64,000 nucleotides of DNA from Cherax quadricarinatus (lineage: Eukaryota > Arthropoda > Malacostraca > Decapoda > Parastacidae): contig NC_091293.1 in the NCBI RefSeq assembly GCF_038502225.1, positions 17,680,286 to 17,744,285 on the forward strand, given 5' to 3'. The stretch's first letter is position 1; the number at the start of each line of letters is the position of its first letter. This document shows, piece by piece, positions 1 through 9,380 of this stretch. Made by a program: the position numbers and the translations under genes. Under the pieces are notes generated by a model, which was not told where the DNA came from, searched no databases, and saw only the letters and a list, made by a program, of their open reading frames with translations.

Positions 1-70
1 TACCCAAGAGTTGCACGTGTGTCTAATTTATCAACATGTCGGTTCTCTGAACCATTCATCTACAAATTCC
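1..70 (+). mobile_element. Penelope-type element, 3' tail only
   Basis: This stretch is the reverse complement of 16110-16172, which lies inside a small inverted-repeat insertion with a clean target-site duplication. It carries the TGTCGG-type end common to the hammerhead-bearing units in this window. It interrupts the minus-strand CR1 reading frame just after the RVLKE motif. The rest of the unit lies outside the window. Assignment to a Penelope-like family is inferred from the hammerhead motif in the related copies. Confidence 0.6.
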
Positions 71-663
71 TTAAGTACCCTGGAAAACAACTCATCGGGT
101 CCCGGGGACTTATTTTGTTTCAGTTTGTCTATCTGTTTAATAACCATGTCCCTCGTGACAGTAATATTAGTTAACTTAAATTCATCAGGAACTAAATAAT
201 TGTTAATTACTGGAATCTCATTTACATCTTCCTGTGTAAAAACTGACAAAAAATAGTCATTAAATAAGGAACACATTTCCAGTTCATTATCCGTCAGCTG
301 TCCATTCCCAATTTTCAGAGGTCCTACTTTTTCCTTCACCTTCGTCCTATACACTTGAAAGAACCCCTTTGGATTAGTCTTTGATTCATTAGCGACTCTA
401 ATTTCATAGTCACGTTTAGCCTTTCTAATCCCCTTTTTTACTTCTCTTTTAAGCTGAACATATTGGTCAGTAAGGTTAACCTCTCCTCTTCTGATGCGCC
501 TATAAATTCCCCTTTTCTCCCCTAATAGATGCTTTAGCCTCCTGTTAACCCATTTGGGATCATTATTATTAGACCTAATATCTCTCTGGGGATTGTATAT
601 ACTCTGGGCACGGTGTACATTATTAAGAAAACAATCATAAAAGCAGATCCCTTCATAATTCAA
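71..663 (-). pseudogene. CR1-type LINE ORF2, start of reverse transcriptase
   Basis: About 200 codons are open on the minus strand. They cover the linker between endonuclease and reverse transcriptase (NPKGFFQVYRTK, then FNDYFLSVFTQED) and the first RT block (KLKQNKSPGPDELFSRVLKE). The frame ends where the Penelope-type tail at 1-70 begins, so the catalytic FADD block is missing. It continues the endonuclease at 1143-2095; the two parts are separated by an L2-like 3' fragment at 664-1142. The same domain is found in the plus-strand copy at 2862-3836. It is a dead fragment whose family assignment is firm. Confidence 0.85.
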
Positions 664-1142
664 AGTTTATTCTCTATAAGGATTACAATGTTGAGTTTAC
701 AGAAATTTGGTTATTGTTTGGTTTACATGTAGTAAAATTGTGATTACAGAGTGTACCACTAGAACGCTTAGCATGGCTAGGCATTTCGGGCATACTTAGT
801 TTTATTCTTAATTGTAAAATATTACAAATTATGAGGTAAGTTGGTCTTATGGCTAAGTGACTAAATACTAGTTTATGAGTTTAGCAATGTGAATGCTTTT
901 GTTTTGGCACGGTATATAGTTTCAGTATTGGAGTATCACAGGATTCATTATTTTAAGACTGAGATTAATATTTCTGTTTATGGTCAAATGAGTGAGCGAG
1001 TGTAAGTGTGAACCACCAGGTGGTATTCGTGTAGTTAGTTGACGGGGGTGTATCAGGGAGATAAAATGTTTTCTAATGGTAGTTTTGAAGGTGATGAATG
1101 TGTCTGCAGTTCTAGAGTTCTCAGGTAGGGTATTCCAGATTT
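664..1142 (-). mobile_element. L2-like LINE, 5'-truncated 3' end (subfamily with TTGAAT tail)
   Basis: The reverse complement matches 36880-37375 almost base for base. It starts in the last codons of ORF2 (NTLPENSRTADTF type), then runs through the 3' UTR to a terminal GAATAAACTTTGAATT. It splits the CR1 ORF2 between endonuclease and RT, so it inserted after that CR1. Other copies of the same 3' end are at 13796-14027 and 36466-37377. The shared bases at the flanks are only about six (TCATAA), too short for a firm TSD call. Confidence 0.85.
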
Positions 1143-2095
1143 TTTAATCATAAGTATGATCATCGTCAATAAAATCATTAGCTAGATAACCCCAATCAAG
1201 ATTAGACAGGTGTTCCCTAAGTCCATTATAATCGGCAGAACGAAAATCAGGGATTTTTACTGAATTATCATTATTCTTGCATTCCCAATTAATGCTAAAA
1301 GTGATGGATTTGTGATCACCTGCGCCAAGCTCTTCAGTGATCTCCAGATTATTCACGAGTGTTTCCTTATTTGACAAGACTAGGTCTAGCAAATTATTAC
1401 CCCTGGTAGGCTCTGTTACGCTCTGCTTCAGAAAACAGTCCTGAACTGCTTCCATAAAGTCACTGGACTCTAGATTACCTGTCAAAGAATTCCAGTCAAT
1501 TTGACTAAAGTTAAAGTCCCCTACTATGACTATGTTATTATGTCTAGAAGCCCTAACAATTTCGTCCCAAAGAAGTCTCCCTCTATCGTGATCCAAGCCT
1601 GGAGGTCGGTATATTACACCTAGAATTAGTTTTTCTTGACCCTCTACGAACTTACCCAAACAGATTCTGTTATTGCTCCATCTATTTTTATACCTGTTTT
1701 TATGCAAAAATTAATATTTTCTCGAACATATAATGCAACCCCTCCCCCCTTCCCATTAGATCTATCCACATTGAACAACTTAAATCCCTGAATATTACAC
1801 TCAGTAGTTATATCCCGACTCTTTAAATCATACCACGTTTCAGTTAATGCAATGATATCAAAGTTCCCAGCACATGCTACCAAACGTAGCTCATTAATTT
1901 TATTTCTTGCACTTCGACTGTTAGCATAAAATACCATATGTTTTTTCTTCTGCACATTTTTCCTATTCATCTTTGTTTTTACACAATTTCTGAAATTATC
2001 ATTACCCAGAGTTACTCCATGACAGTTACTATTAAGATTCTTAATATCAGAGCATACGTCAATATATCCATACTCATTATCATTTCTAAACCCAT
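1143..2095 (-). pseudogene. CR1-type LINE ORF2, N-terminus and APE-like endonuclease
   Basis: The frame begins at an ATG at 2093-2095 and, with two frameshifts (near 2085 and near 1690), encodes an apurinic/apyrimidinic-type endonuclease. Visible blocks in order are FYANSRSARNKINEL, TETWY, GGGVALYV, GVIYRPPG, VIVGDFNFSQIDW and LGAGDHKSITFSI. These supply the Glu, Asp, Asn and His positions expected of the nuclease that nicks the target. Only 14 nt separate the ORF1 stop (2110) from this ATG, which suggests coupled translation. The frame is cut at 1143 by the L2-like insert and resumes at 663. Confidence 0.85.
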
Positions 2096-2109
2096 ACCTC
2101 TAACTAATC

Positions 2110-2640
2110 CTAGTTTAAAGTCCTAACAACCCCCTCAACTGAGTTAGCAAGAAATCCCACACCTGCCCTGGATAAGTGAACCCCATCCCTGGCATACATG
2201 TCATTTCGGCCATAGAAGTTGTCCCAGTTGTCAATGAATGGTACTGCATTATCCTTAGTGTTTATCCAGCCAACAATTAATACCAATTGCTCTGGACAAC
2301 CATTCATTACCAACACCTCTTCTTGGCAAAATGCCACATATAACAGGGCACCCCCCGTCTTCCTAATTATGACTATAGCTGTCCTGAACTTTCTAACTAA
2401 ATCCTCACTTCTACGCTTGCCTACATCATTGCCTCCAGCACTGAGGCAAATAATAGGATTGATCCCATTACCGTTCATGATGTTGTCAAGCTGGCTAACA
2501 ATGTCCTCCATCCCAGCCCCAGGAAAGCAAACCCTCTGTCTCCTACTCCTGTTCTTCAAGCAGAATGCCCTATCCATGTATCCAACCTGGCTATCCCCAA
2601 CAACAACAATATTCTTACCTTCCTTGTTGTCGTTCGTCAT
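2110..2640 (-). pseudogene. CR1-type LINE ORF1, SGNH/GDSL esterase domain (5'-truncated)
   Basis: This 176-codon minus-strand frame has the signature blocks of an SGNH hydrolase: VVVGDSQVG (nucleophile Ser), CLSAGGNDVGK (oxyanion-hole Gly and Asn) and DGVHLSRAG (catalytic Asp and His). Esterase domains are known in ORF1 of CR1-like retrotransposons. A fuller copy at 28199-29025 shows that about 100 N-terminal residues are missing here, so the element is 5'-truncated near 2645. All four catalytic blocks look preserved. The enzyme's role in retrotransposition is not settled. Confidence 0.85.
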
Positions 2641-2861
2641 GTGTCTTACCTGTGTACCATTTTGATATTCACAGGAAAGTAATGGTTTGGAAATAGTGTA
2701 GTTGATGAGTGGAACGGTCTACCTAGTAGGGTTATTAAAGCTAAAACCTTGGGCAGTTTCAAATTTAGGTTAAATAAATACATTAGTGAATCAGGGTGGA
2801 TTTGAGTGGGACTTGCACGTGAGTAAATATTATCAAAAGAGGACAGGGGCAATTAAGAAAT
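2641..2861 (+). mobile_element. Fragment of CR1-type ORF2 C-terminus next to a Penelope-type tail scrap
   Basis: Bases about 2690-2806 translate on the plus strand to VDEWNGLPSRVIKAKTLGSF and the following RLNKYISE, stopping at TGA. This is the C-terminal end seen in the better CR1 copy at 8990-9093. The preceding bases, near 2645-2672, resemble the tail of the Penelope-type unit at 29310-29340 (TACCAT, TTGATATTCA). The remaining 50 bases show nothing recognisable. It is a junk junction between two opposed CR1 copies. Confidence 0.6.
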
Positions 2862-3836
2862 CGATATATTCAGTTAAAGAGAGAAATAAAAAAGGGAATT
2901 AGAAAAACAAAAAGAGATTATGAGGTTAAAGTTGCAAGAGAATCGAAGACTAACCCAAAAGGATTCTTTCAGGTATACAGAAGTAAGATCAGGGACAAGA
3001 TAGGCCCACTCAAAAGTTCCTCGGGTCAGCTCACTGACAGGGATAAGGAAATATGTAGAATTTTTTAACACATACTTCCTCTCAGTTTTTACACAGGAGG
3101 ATACCAGCGATATTCCAGAAATGATAAATTATGTAGAACAGGACGATAATAAACTGTGCACGATTAGGGTCACAAGTGACAGGGCCCTTAGGCAAATAGA
3201 TAAATTAAAACCCAACAAATCCCCAGGCCCTGATGAACTGTATGCAAGGGTTCTAAAGGAATGTAAAGAGGAGCTTAGCAAACCTTTGGCTAATCTTTTT
3301 AACATATCACTACAAACTGGCATGGTGCCAGATAAGTGGAAAATGGCAAATGTGATACCTATTTTCAAAGCAGGTGACAGGTCCTTAGCTTCGAACTGTA
3401 GACCAATAAGCCTAACCTCCATAGTGGGAAAATTTATGGAATCAATAATTGTCGAGGCAGTTCGTAGCCACCTTGAAAAGCATAAATTAATCAACGAATC
3501 TAAGCATGGTTTTACAAAGGGGCGTTCCTGCCTTACGAATTTATTAACTTTTTTCACTAAGGTATTTGAGGAGGTAGATCATGGTAATGAATGTGATATT
3601 GTGTATATGGACTTCAGTAAGGCTTTTGACAGGGTCCCACATCAGAGACTATTGAGGAAAATTAAGGCACATGGAATAGGAGGAGAATTTTTTTCCTGAA
3701 TAAAGGCATGGTTGACAAATAGGCAGCAGAGAGTTTGCATAAATGGGGAGAAATCAGAGTGGGGAAGCGTCACGAGCGGTGTTCCACAGGGGTCAGTGTT
3801 GGGCCCCCTGCTGTTCACAATCTACATAAACGACAT
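2862..3836 (+). pseudogene. CR1-type LINE ORF2, linker and first half of reverse transcriptase
   Basis: Plus-strand CR1 coding sequence with one frameshift near 3060. The 192-codon frame at 3121-3699 holds RT blocks KLKPNKSPGPDELYARVLKE, VIPIFKAGDRS, CRPISLTSIVGKF, HGFTKGRSCLTNLL and VYMDFSKAFDRVPHQ (first catalytic Asp). A stop near 3697 precedes [11 protein letters not shown] and [19 protein letters not shown]. The frame is cut at the codon for IND by the inverted-repeat insertion at 3837-4431 and resumes at 4443. It shares its layout with the minus-strand copy at 71-2640 but is a separate, diverged insertion. Confidence 0.88.
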
Positions 3837-4442
3837 ATGTAAAGTAGAAGGACACAAGTGCAAGTAATGTGACATTTTATTGTGGCAACGTTTCGCTCTC
3901 CAGGAGCTTTATCAAGCCATTACAAACAATACATGGACACAGAGAGTATATAAAGGCTCAGAGTGAGGTGCAATACTAGTGAGGTACCATTTTGAATTGA
4001 ACTGAATTGAATTGAATTTCGAGTTCACTAGTGGTAGTAGTAGTAGTAGTAATAGTAGTAGTAGTAGTGACAAAAGTAATACAATATGGTAGAGCAATTA
4101 ATTCGTACATGAGTAAAAGGATATAAAAGCTATTACTTGGGTAACATAAGTAATAGCTTTTATATCCTTTTACTCATGTACGAATTAATTGCTCTACCAT
4201 ATTGTATTACTTTTGTCACTACTACTACTACCACCACTAGTGAACTCGAAATGGTACCTCACTAGTATTGCACCTCACTCTGAGCCTTTATATACTCTCT
4301 GTGTCCATGTATTGTTTGTAATGGCTTGATAAAGCTCCTGGAGAGCGAAACGTTGCCACAATAAAATGTCACATTAGTTGCACTTGTGTCCTTTTACTTT
4401 ACATATTGTCGGTAATTCTACCAACTTTATTATAAACGACAT
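3826..4442. mobile_element. Inverted-repeat Penelope-type element with two hammerhead-like motifs and an 11-bp TSD
   Basis: The insert (3837-4431) is two copies of one unit arranged tail-to-tail around about 4125-4145. The left arm is the reverse complement of the right arm. The insert is flanked by ATAAACGACAT at 3826-3836 and again at 4432-4442, and removing the insert and one repeat restores the CR1 frame. Each arm has a TATATA-type box (about 3946-3953 and 4290-4297), a hammerhead-like core ending GCGAAACG, and an AATAAA signal just outside it. There is no open reading frame. The right end carries about 25 more bases than the left. The left arm has an extra TTGAAT-rich patch near 3993-4020. 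Confidence 0.8.
4325..4364 (+). ncRNA. Hammerhead-like ribozyme motif, degenerate (twin on the minus strand at 3880-3917)
   Basis: The order is TTGATAA, then a hairpin AGCTC-CTG-GAGAGC, then GAAACGTT, then AATAAA. This matches the arrangement of the better motif at 14221-14265, but the core reads TTGATAA where the catalytic consensus is CTGANGA, so the invariant G8 is an A. The same variant is present in both arms of the inverted repeat. It may be inactive, or a lineage-specific relic. The fold is visible; catalysis is not established. Confidence 0.45.
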
Positions 4443-4798
4443 AGATGAGGGCATAAAGAGCGACATCAGCAAGTTTGCCGATGACACCAAAATAGGCCGT
4501 CCAATTCATTCTGACGAGGGCATTAGAGCACTCCAGGAAGATGTGAATAGACTGATGCAGTGGTCGGAGAAGTGGCAGATGCAGTTTAATATAGACAAAT
4601 GCAAAGTTCTAAATGTTGGACAGGACAATAACCATGCCACATATAAACTAAATAATGTAGATCTTAATATTACGGATTGCGAAAAAGATTTAGGAGTTCT
4701 GGTTAGCAGTAATTTGAAACGAAGACAACAGTGCATAAGTGTTCGCAATAAAGCTAATGGAATCCTTGGCTTCATATCAAGAAGCATAAATAATAAGA
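4443..4798 (+). pseudogene. CR1-type LINE ORF2, second half of reverse transcriptase
   Basis: This continues the CR1 frame after the Penelope-type insert. Blocks are DIDEGIKSDISKFADDTKIG (FADD, the second catalytic Asp pair), EKWQMQFNIDKCKVLNVG and DLGVLVSSNLKRRQQC, reaching ILGFISRSINNKS. At 4799 it passes directly into the 5'-truncated LINE copy A, and CR1 resumes near 8636 with SLVRPHLDYAAQFW. About 7 codons of CR1 seem to be missing at the junction, which suggests a small target-site deletion when copy A inserted. Confidence 0.88.
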
Positions 4799-5545
4799 GT
4801 CCTGGGAGACAGTAATGGTGAAGCTGGAGATTTTGTCCAGGTAGTCGGGAATTATACGCAGGAAGGAATACATATAAATGACCCCATAGGGGACAGGAGC
4901 CATAGTAGGGAAACAAGTGTAGTCAAAGATAAGATAAAACCAATATTGCAAACTAGAAATACCGCAGGAAATAGCAAACAAGAGGACTCCACTAGCAATA
5001 GTGAGGATATATTACCAAAAACAAATGGTGGGAGCTCCATTGTTGGTGCTAGGGAGGATAGAAGTAAGACAGGGAAACATGCACCAACAGGGAATACAGT
5101 CACAGAAACCCAAGGCAAACGGAAACCAAGCCTGTGCACATACTATGCACTCGGTATCTGCTGGCATGGGAAATCTGGAAAAACAGATGGGACGTGCAAC
5201 TATGACCACCCTAGGAAATGCCATGCCCATATGACAACAGGAAAATGCAAACTCCCTTCCTGTAAGCTTTTTCACCCTGAACTGTGTACCTCTTCAGTAC
5301 AGGAAAGACTGTGCTATAACTTAAATTGCCAGGCATACCATCTAAAGGGGACAAAAAGATACAAAACATCCAGGCCATGGGGAAACCTGGGTAGCCACAG
5401 CCACTCAAGAGGGAGAGGTTTTTTAGTGCCAGGAAGGAAAAAAAACTGGCAGGAAATGGCAGAAATCGTACACCAAATCCAGTCATTCCTGGAGTGGAAC
5501 CACAGTCGATGGCCTCCACTCCAAACCAACAGATACAGATACTAA
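4799..5545 (+). CDS. CR1-like LINE copy A, ORF1 (5'-truncated) with three CCCH zinc fingers
   Basis: The frame is open from the CR1 junction to the stop at 5543-5545, about 248 codons, with no native start. It begins inside the 12-residue GDSNGEAG-type repeats seen complete in copy D. Three consecutive CCCH zinc fingers follow: C-x7-C-x10-C-x3-H (from CTYYALGIC), C-x8-C-x4-C-x3-H (from CHAHMTTGKC) and C-x8-C-x4-C-x3-H (from CTSSVQERLC). A basic Ser/Arg/Gly stretch and a Trp-rich tail close the protein. CCCH fingers usually bind RNA, so a nucleic-acid chaperone role is inferred. ORF2 overlaps its last 37 nt in another frame. Copy D holds the complete ORF1, including a PHD-like finger. Confidence 0.8.
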   Translation, partial: VLGDSNGEAGDFVQVVGNYTQEGIHINDPIGDRSHSRETSVVKDKIKPILQTRNTAGNSKQEDSTSNSEDILPKTNGGSSIVGAREDRSKTGKHAPTGNTVTETQGKRKPSLCTYYALGICWHGKSGKTDGTCNYDHPRKCHAHMTTGKCKLPSCKLFHPELCTSSVQERLCYNLNCQAYHLKGTKRYKTSRPWGNLGSHSHSRGRGFLVPGRKKNWQEMAEIVHQIQSFLEWNHSRWPPLQTNRYRY

Positions 5546-8500
5546 TGCCGGAAAAAAAATCCCCTCCCAGTACCAACAATACCACCAGTCCGATAACATT
5601 CTTCTTTGCAAATATACAGGGTCTAAAGCCAGCAACAAACAACAAAATACCTTTCATCCGTGGACTGCTTGCAGAGGCAAAGGCAATGTTCGCGGCTTTC
5701 ACTGAGACCCACATAAAGGATCACTTGGACAACGAAATATGGATCCCAGGTTACAACCTATACAGATGTGACAGAGTGAACAGGCAAAAGGGGGGGGTTG
5801 GCCTGTACATTGCAGAGTCACTTGTTTGCACAGAACTGCTAAATGCCTCAAATGATGTAGTGGAAGTTTTAGCAGTAAAGGTCGAGAACCAAAACCTAGT
5901 CATTGTGATAGTCTACAAGCCTCCGGATGCAACATCCCAGCAATTCCAGGAACAGCTGTTAAAAATTGACCACTGTCTGGAAAACCTTCCAGCTCCTGCA
6001 CCCAACATCTTGCTCCTGGGGGATTTCAACTTAAGGCACCTAAAATGGAGGAATATAGCAAATAATATTGTTGCAGTAATAACACCAGGAGGCAGCTCTG
6101 ATGAAAACTCACACTCACGCGAGCTTTTAAATCTCTGCACAAAATTCAATTTAAACCAGCAAATAATAGAGCCTACTAGACTGGAGAATACACTAGACCT
6201 CATCTTCACTAACAATGATGATCTGATAAGAAATATCACCATATCAAAAACAATATACTCAGATCACAACATAATTGAGGTTCAGTCATGTATGCGCAGA
6301 GCCCCAGACCGACATAATGAGATTAGTCATGAGGGAGCATTCACCAAATTCAACTTCAATAACAAAAACATAAAGTGGGACCAAGTAAACCAAGTCCTAA
6401 CCGATATAAGCTGGGAAGATATACTAAGCAACACAGACCCCAACTTATGCCTAGAACAGATTAACTCGGTGGCACTCGATGTATGCACAAGGCTTATTCC
6501 TCTAAGAAAAAGGAGGAGTAGATGTAAAACAGAAAGAGACAGGCGCTCCCTTTACAGGCGACGGAAAAGAATAACAGAGCGGCTAAAAGAGGTCAATATA
6601 TCTGAAATGCGTAGGGAGACACTGGTCAGAGAAATAGCAAGCATCGAACTTAAGCTAAAAGAATCCTTTAGGAGTCAGGAATCGCAGGAAGAACTAAAAG
6701 CCATAAATGAAATCGAAAGAAACCCAAAGTATTTCTTCTCCTATGCCAAATCAAAATCGAGAACAACGTCCAGTATTGGGCCCCTACTTAAACAAGATGG
6801 GTCCTACACAGATGACAGCAAGGAAATGAGTGAGCTACTCAAGTCCCAATATGACTCAGTTTTTAGCAAGCCGCTAACCAGACTGAGAGTCGAAGATCAA
6901 AATGAATTTTTTATGAGAGAGCCACAAAATTTGATTAACACAAGCCTATCCGATGTTATCCTGACGCCAAATGACTTCGAACAGGCGATAAATGACATGC
7001 CCATGCACTCTGCCCCAGGGCCAGACTCATGGAACTCTGTGTTCATCAAGAACTGCAAGAAGCCCCTATCACGAGCCTTTTCCATCCTATGGAGAGGGAG
7101 CATGGACACGGGGGTCGTCCCACAGTTACTAAAAACAACAGACATAGCCCCACTCCACAAAGGGGGCAGTAAAGCAACAGCAAAGAACTACAGACCAATA
7201 GCACTAACATCCCATATCATAAAAATCTTTGAAAGGGTCCTAAGAAGCAAGATCACCACCCATCTAGAAACCCATCAGTTACACAACCCAGGGCAACATG
7301 GGTTTAGAACAGGTCGCTCCTGTCTGTCTCAACTATTGGACCACTACGACAAGGTCCTAAATGCACTAGAAGACAAAAAGAATGCAGATGTAATATATAC
7401 AGACTTTGCAAAAGCCTTCGACAAGTGTGACCATGGCGTAATAGCGCACAAAATGCGTGCTAAAGGAATAACAGGAAAAGTCGGTCGATGGATCTATAAT
7501 TTCCTCACTAACAGAACACAGAGAGTAGTCGTCAACAGAGTAAAGTCCGAGGCAGCTACGGTGAAAAGCTCTGTTCCACAAGGCACAGTACTCGCTCCCA
7601 TCTTGTTCCTCATCCTTATATCCGACATAGACAAGGATGTCAGCCACAGCACCGTGTCTTCCTTTGCAGATGACACCCGAATCTGCATGACAGTGTCTTC
7701 CATTGCAGACACTGCAAAGCTCCAGGCAGACATCAACCAAATCTTTCAGTGGGCTGCAGAAAACAATATGAAGTTCAACGATGAGAAATTTCAATTACTC
7801 AGATATGGTAAACATGAGGAAATTAAATCTTCATCAGAGTACAAAACAAATTCTGGCCACAAAATAGAGCGAAACACCAACGTCAAAGACCTGGGAGTGA
7901 TCATGTCGGAGGATCTCACCTTCAAGGACCATAACATTGTATCAATCGCATCTGCTAGAAAAATGACAGGATGGATAATGAGAACCTTCAAACTAGGGAG
8001 GCCAAGCCCATGATGACACTCTTCAGGTCACTTGTTCTATCTAGGCTGGAGTATTGCTGCACACTAACAGCACCTTTCAAGGCAGGTGAAATTGCCGACC
8101 TAGAAAATGTACAGAGAACTTTCACGGCGCGCATAACGGAGATAAAACACCTCAATTATTGGGAGCGCTTGAGGTTCCTAAACCTGTATTCCCTGGAACG
8201 CAGGAGGGAGAGATACATGATTATATACACCTGGAAAATCCTAGAGGGACTAGTACCGAACTTGCACACGAAAATCACCCACTACGAAAGCAAAAGACTT
8301 GGCAGACGATGCACCATCCCCCCAATGAAAAGCAGGGGTGTCACTAGCACGTTAAGAGACCATACAATAAGTGTCAGGGACCCGAGACTGTTCAACTGCC
8401 TCCCAGCACACATAAGGGGGATTACCAACAGACCCCTGGCAGTCTTCAAGCTGGCACTGGACAAGCACCTAAAGTCAGTTCCGGATCAGCCGGGCTGTGG

Positions 8501-8602
8501 CTCGTATGTTGGTTTGCGTGCAGCCAGCAGCAACAGCCTGGTTGATCAGGCTCTGATCCACCAGGAGGCCTGGTCTCAGACCGGGCCGCGGGGGCGTTGA
8601 CC
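5509..8602 (+). pseudogene. CR1-like LINE copy A, ORF2 endonuclease-reverse transcriptase (one frameshift)
   Basis: The first ATG is at 5509; the upstream GTG at 5494 is also in frame. The APE-like endonuclease shows NIQGLKP, TETHIKDH, GGVGLYI, VIVYKPPD, LLLGDFNLRHLKW and YSDHNIIEV. The reverse transcriptase shows IAPLHKGGSKATAKNYRPIA, QHGFRTGRSCLSQLL, VIYTDFAKAFDKCDH, SSVPQGTVLAPILF and SSFADDTRICM, so all catalytic Asp residues are present. At 7988-7993 one A is missing from an A-run relative to copies B and C. The first frame therefore ends at 8013 and the C-terminal 200 codons continue in another frame to 8600. That same deletion is present in copy D. Full length would be about 1,030 residues. 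Confidence 0.88.
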
Positions 8603-8634
8603 CCCGGAACTCTCTCCAGGTAAACTCCAGGTAT
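8500..8634 (+). other. LINE A structured 3' end (three consecutive hairpins)
   Basis: The last ORF2 codons and the short 3' end can fold into successive hairpins. The first pairs GATCAG with CTGATC inside an outer GGT/ACC. The second pairs GGCCTGGTCT with AGACCGGGCC over 10 bp. The third pairs GGGGG with CCCCC around the stop codon. The end is CCAGGTAAACTCCAGGTA. The same structure occurs in copies B, C and D and in a 125-bp fragment at 29341-29460. A role as the recognition site for the element's own reverse transcriptase is an inference. Confidence 0.6.
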
Positions 8635-8635
8635 A

Positions 8636-9254
8636 CATCCTTGGTTAGGCCTCATTTAGATTATGCTGCACAGTTTTGGTCACCGTATTACAGAATGGAT
8701 ATAAATGCTCTGGAAAATGTACAAAGGAGGATGACAAAGTTGATCCCATATATCAGAAACCTTCCCTATGAGGATAGACTAAGGGCCCTGAATCCGCACT
8801 CTCTAGAAAGACGTAGAATTAGGGGGGATATGATTGAGGTGTATAAATGGAAGACAGGAATAAATAAAGGGGATGTAAATAGTGTGCTGAAAATATTTAG
8901 CCTAGACAGGACTCGCAGCAATGGTTTTAAGTTGGAAAAATTCAGATTCAGGAAGGATATAGGAAAGTACTGGTTTGGTAATAGAGTTGTGGATGAGTGG
9001 AACAAACTCCCAAGTACAGTTATAGAGGCCAGAACGTTGTGTAGCTTTAAAAATAGGTTGGATAAATACATGAGTGGATGTGGGTGGGTGTGAGTTGGAC
9101 CTGATAGCTTGTGCTACCAGGTCGGTTGCCGTGTTCCTCCCTTAAGTCAATGTGACCTGACCTGACTAGGTTGGGTGCATTGGCTTAAGCCGGTAGGAGA
9201 TTTTGACCTGCCTCGCATGGGCCAGTAGGCCTGCTGCAGTTCCCTCGTTCTTAT
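8636..9254 (+). pseudogene. CR1-type LINE ORF2 C-terminus and 3' UTR
   Basis: The CR1 frame resumes with SLVRPHLDYAAQFWSP, ENVQRRMTKLIP, LNPHSLERRRIRGDMIEVYK and VVDEWNKLPSTVIEARTLCS, and stops at 9093. The 3' UTR follows (9094-9254), with a TGACCTGACCTGACTAGGTTGG stretch and the words GGCCAGTAGGCCTGCTGCAG. It ends in TTCTTATGTTCTTA, an 8-bp repeated terminus typical of this family. The same end occurs at 13085-13190. With 2862-3836 and 4443-4798 it makes up a single CR1 copy split by two later insertions. Confidence 0.88.
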
Positions 9255-9345
9255 GTTCTTATTATAATAAAAAAGAAGCGCTAAGCCACAAGGGCTATAC
9301 AGCGCTATGTGAGTAAATAGAATTATATTTCAAAGCTTATTGCTG
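9255..9345 (-). mobile_element. SINE 3' fragment (AGCGCT family)
   Basis: The reverse complement reads AGCGCTGTATAGCCCTTGTG, then TTAGCGCTTCTTTTTTATTATAAT. This is the 3' part of a family related to the two complete SINEs at 10262-10425 and 12091-12255, which share the AGCGC, TTAGCGCTTC and ATTATAATAAT words. It sits between the CR1 terminus and the 3' end of LINE copy B. The remaining bases to 9345 are AT-rich filler. Confidence 0.55.
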
Positions 9346-9380
9346 AGTACCTGGAGTTTACCTGGAGAGAGTTCCGGGGG

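Noticed and set aside
11..199. Plus-strand frame over the window start, and the many similar frames opposite LINE coding regions
   Set aside because: They run antisense to clear endonuclease or RT blocks and recur identically opposite each LINE copy, so they are shadows of the real frames.
5509..8602. Copies A and D of the LINE as two arms of a large segmental palindrome
   Set aside because: The elements are inverted and very similar, but the flanks do not match and A is 5'-truncated while D is not, so they are separate insertions.
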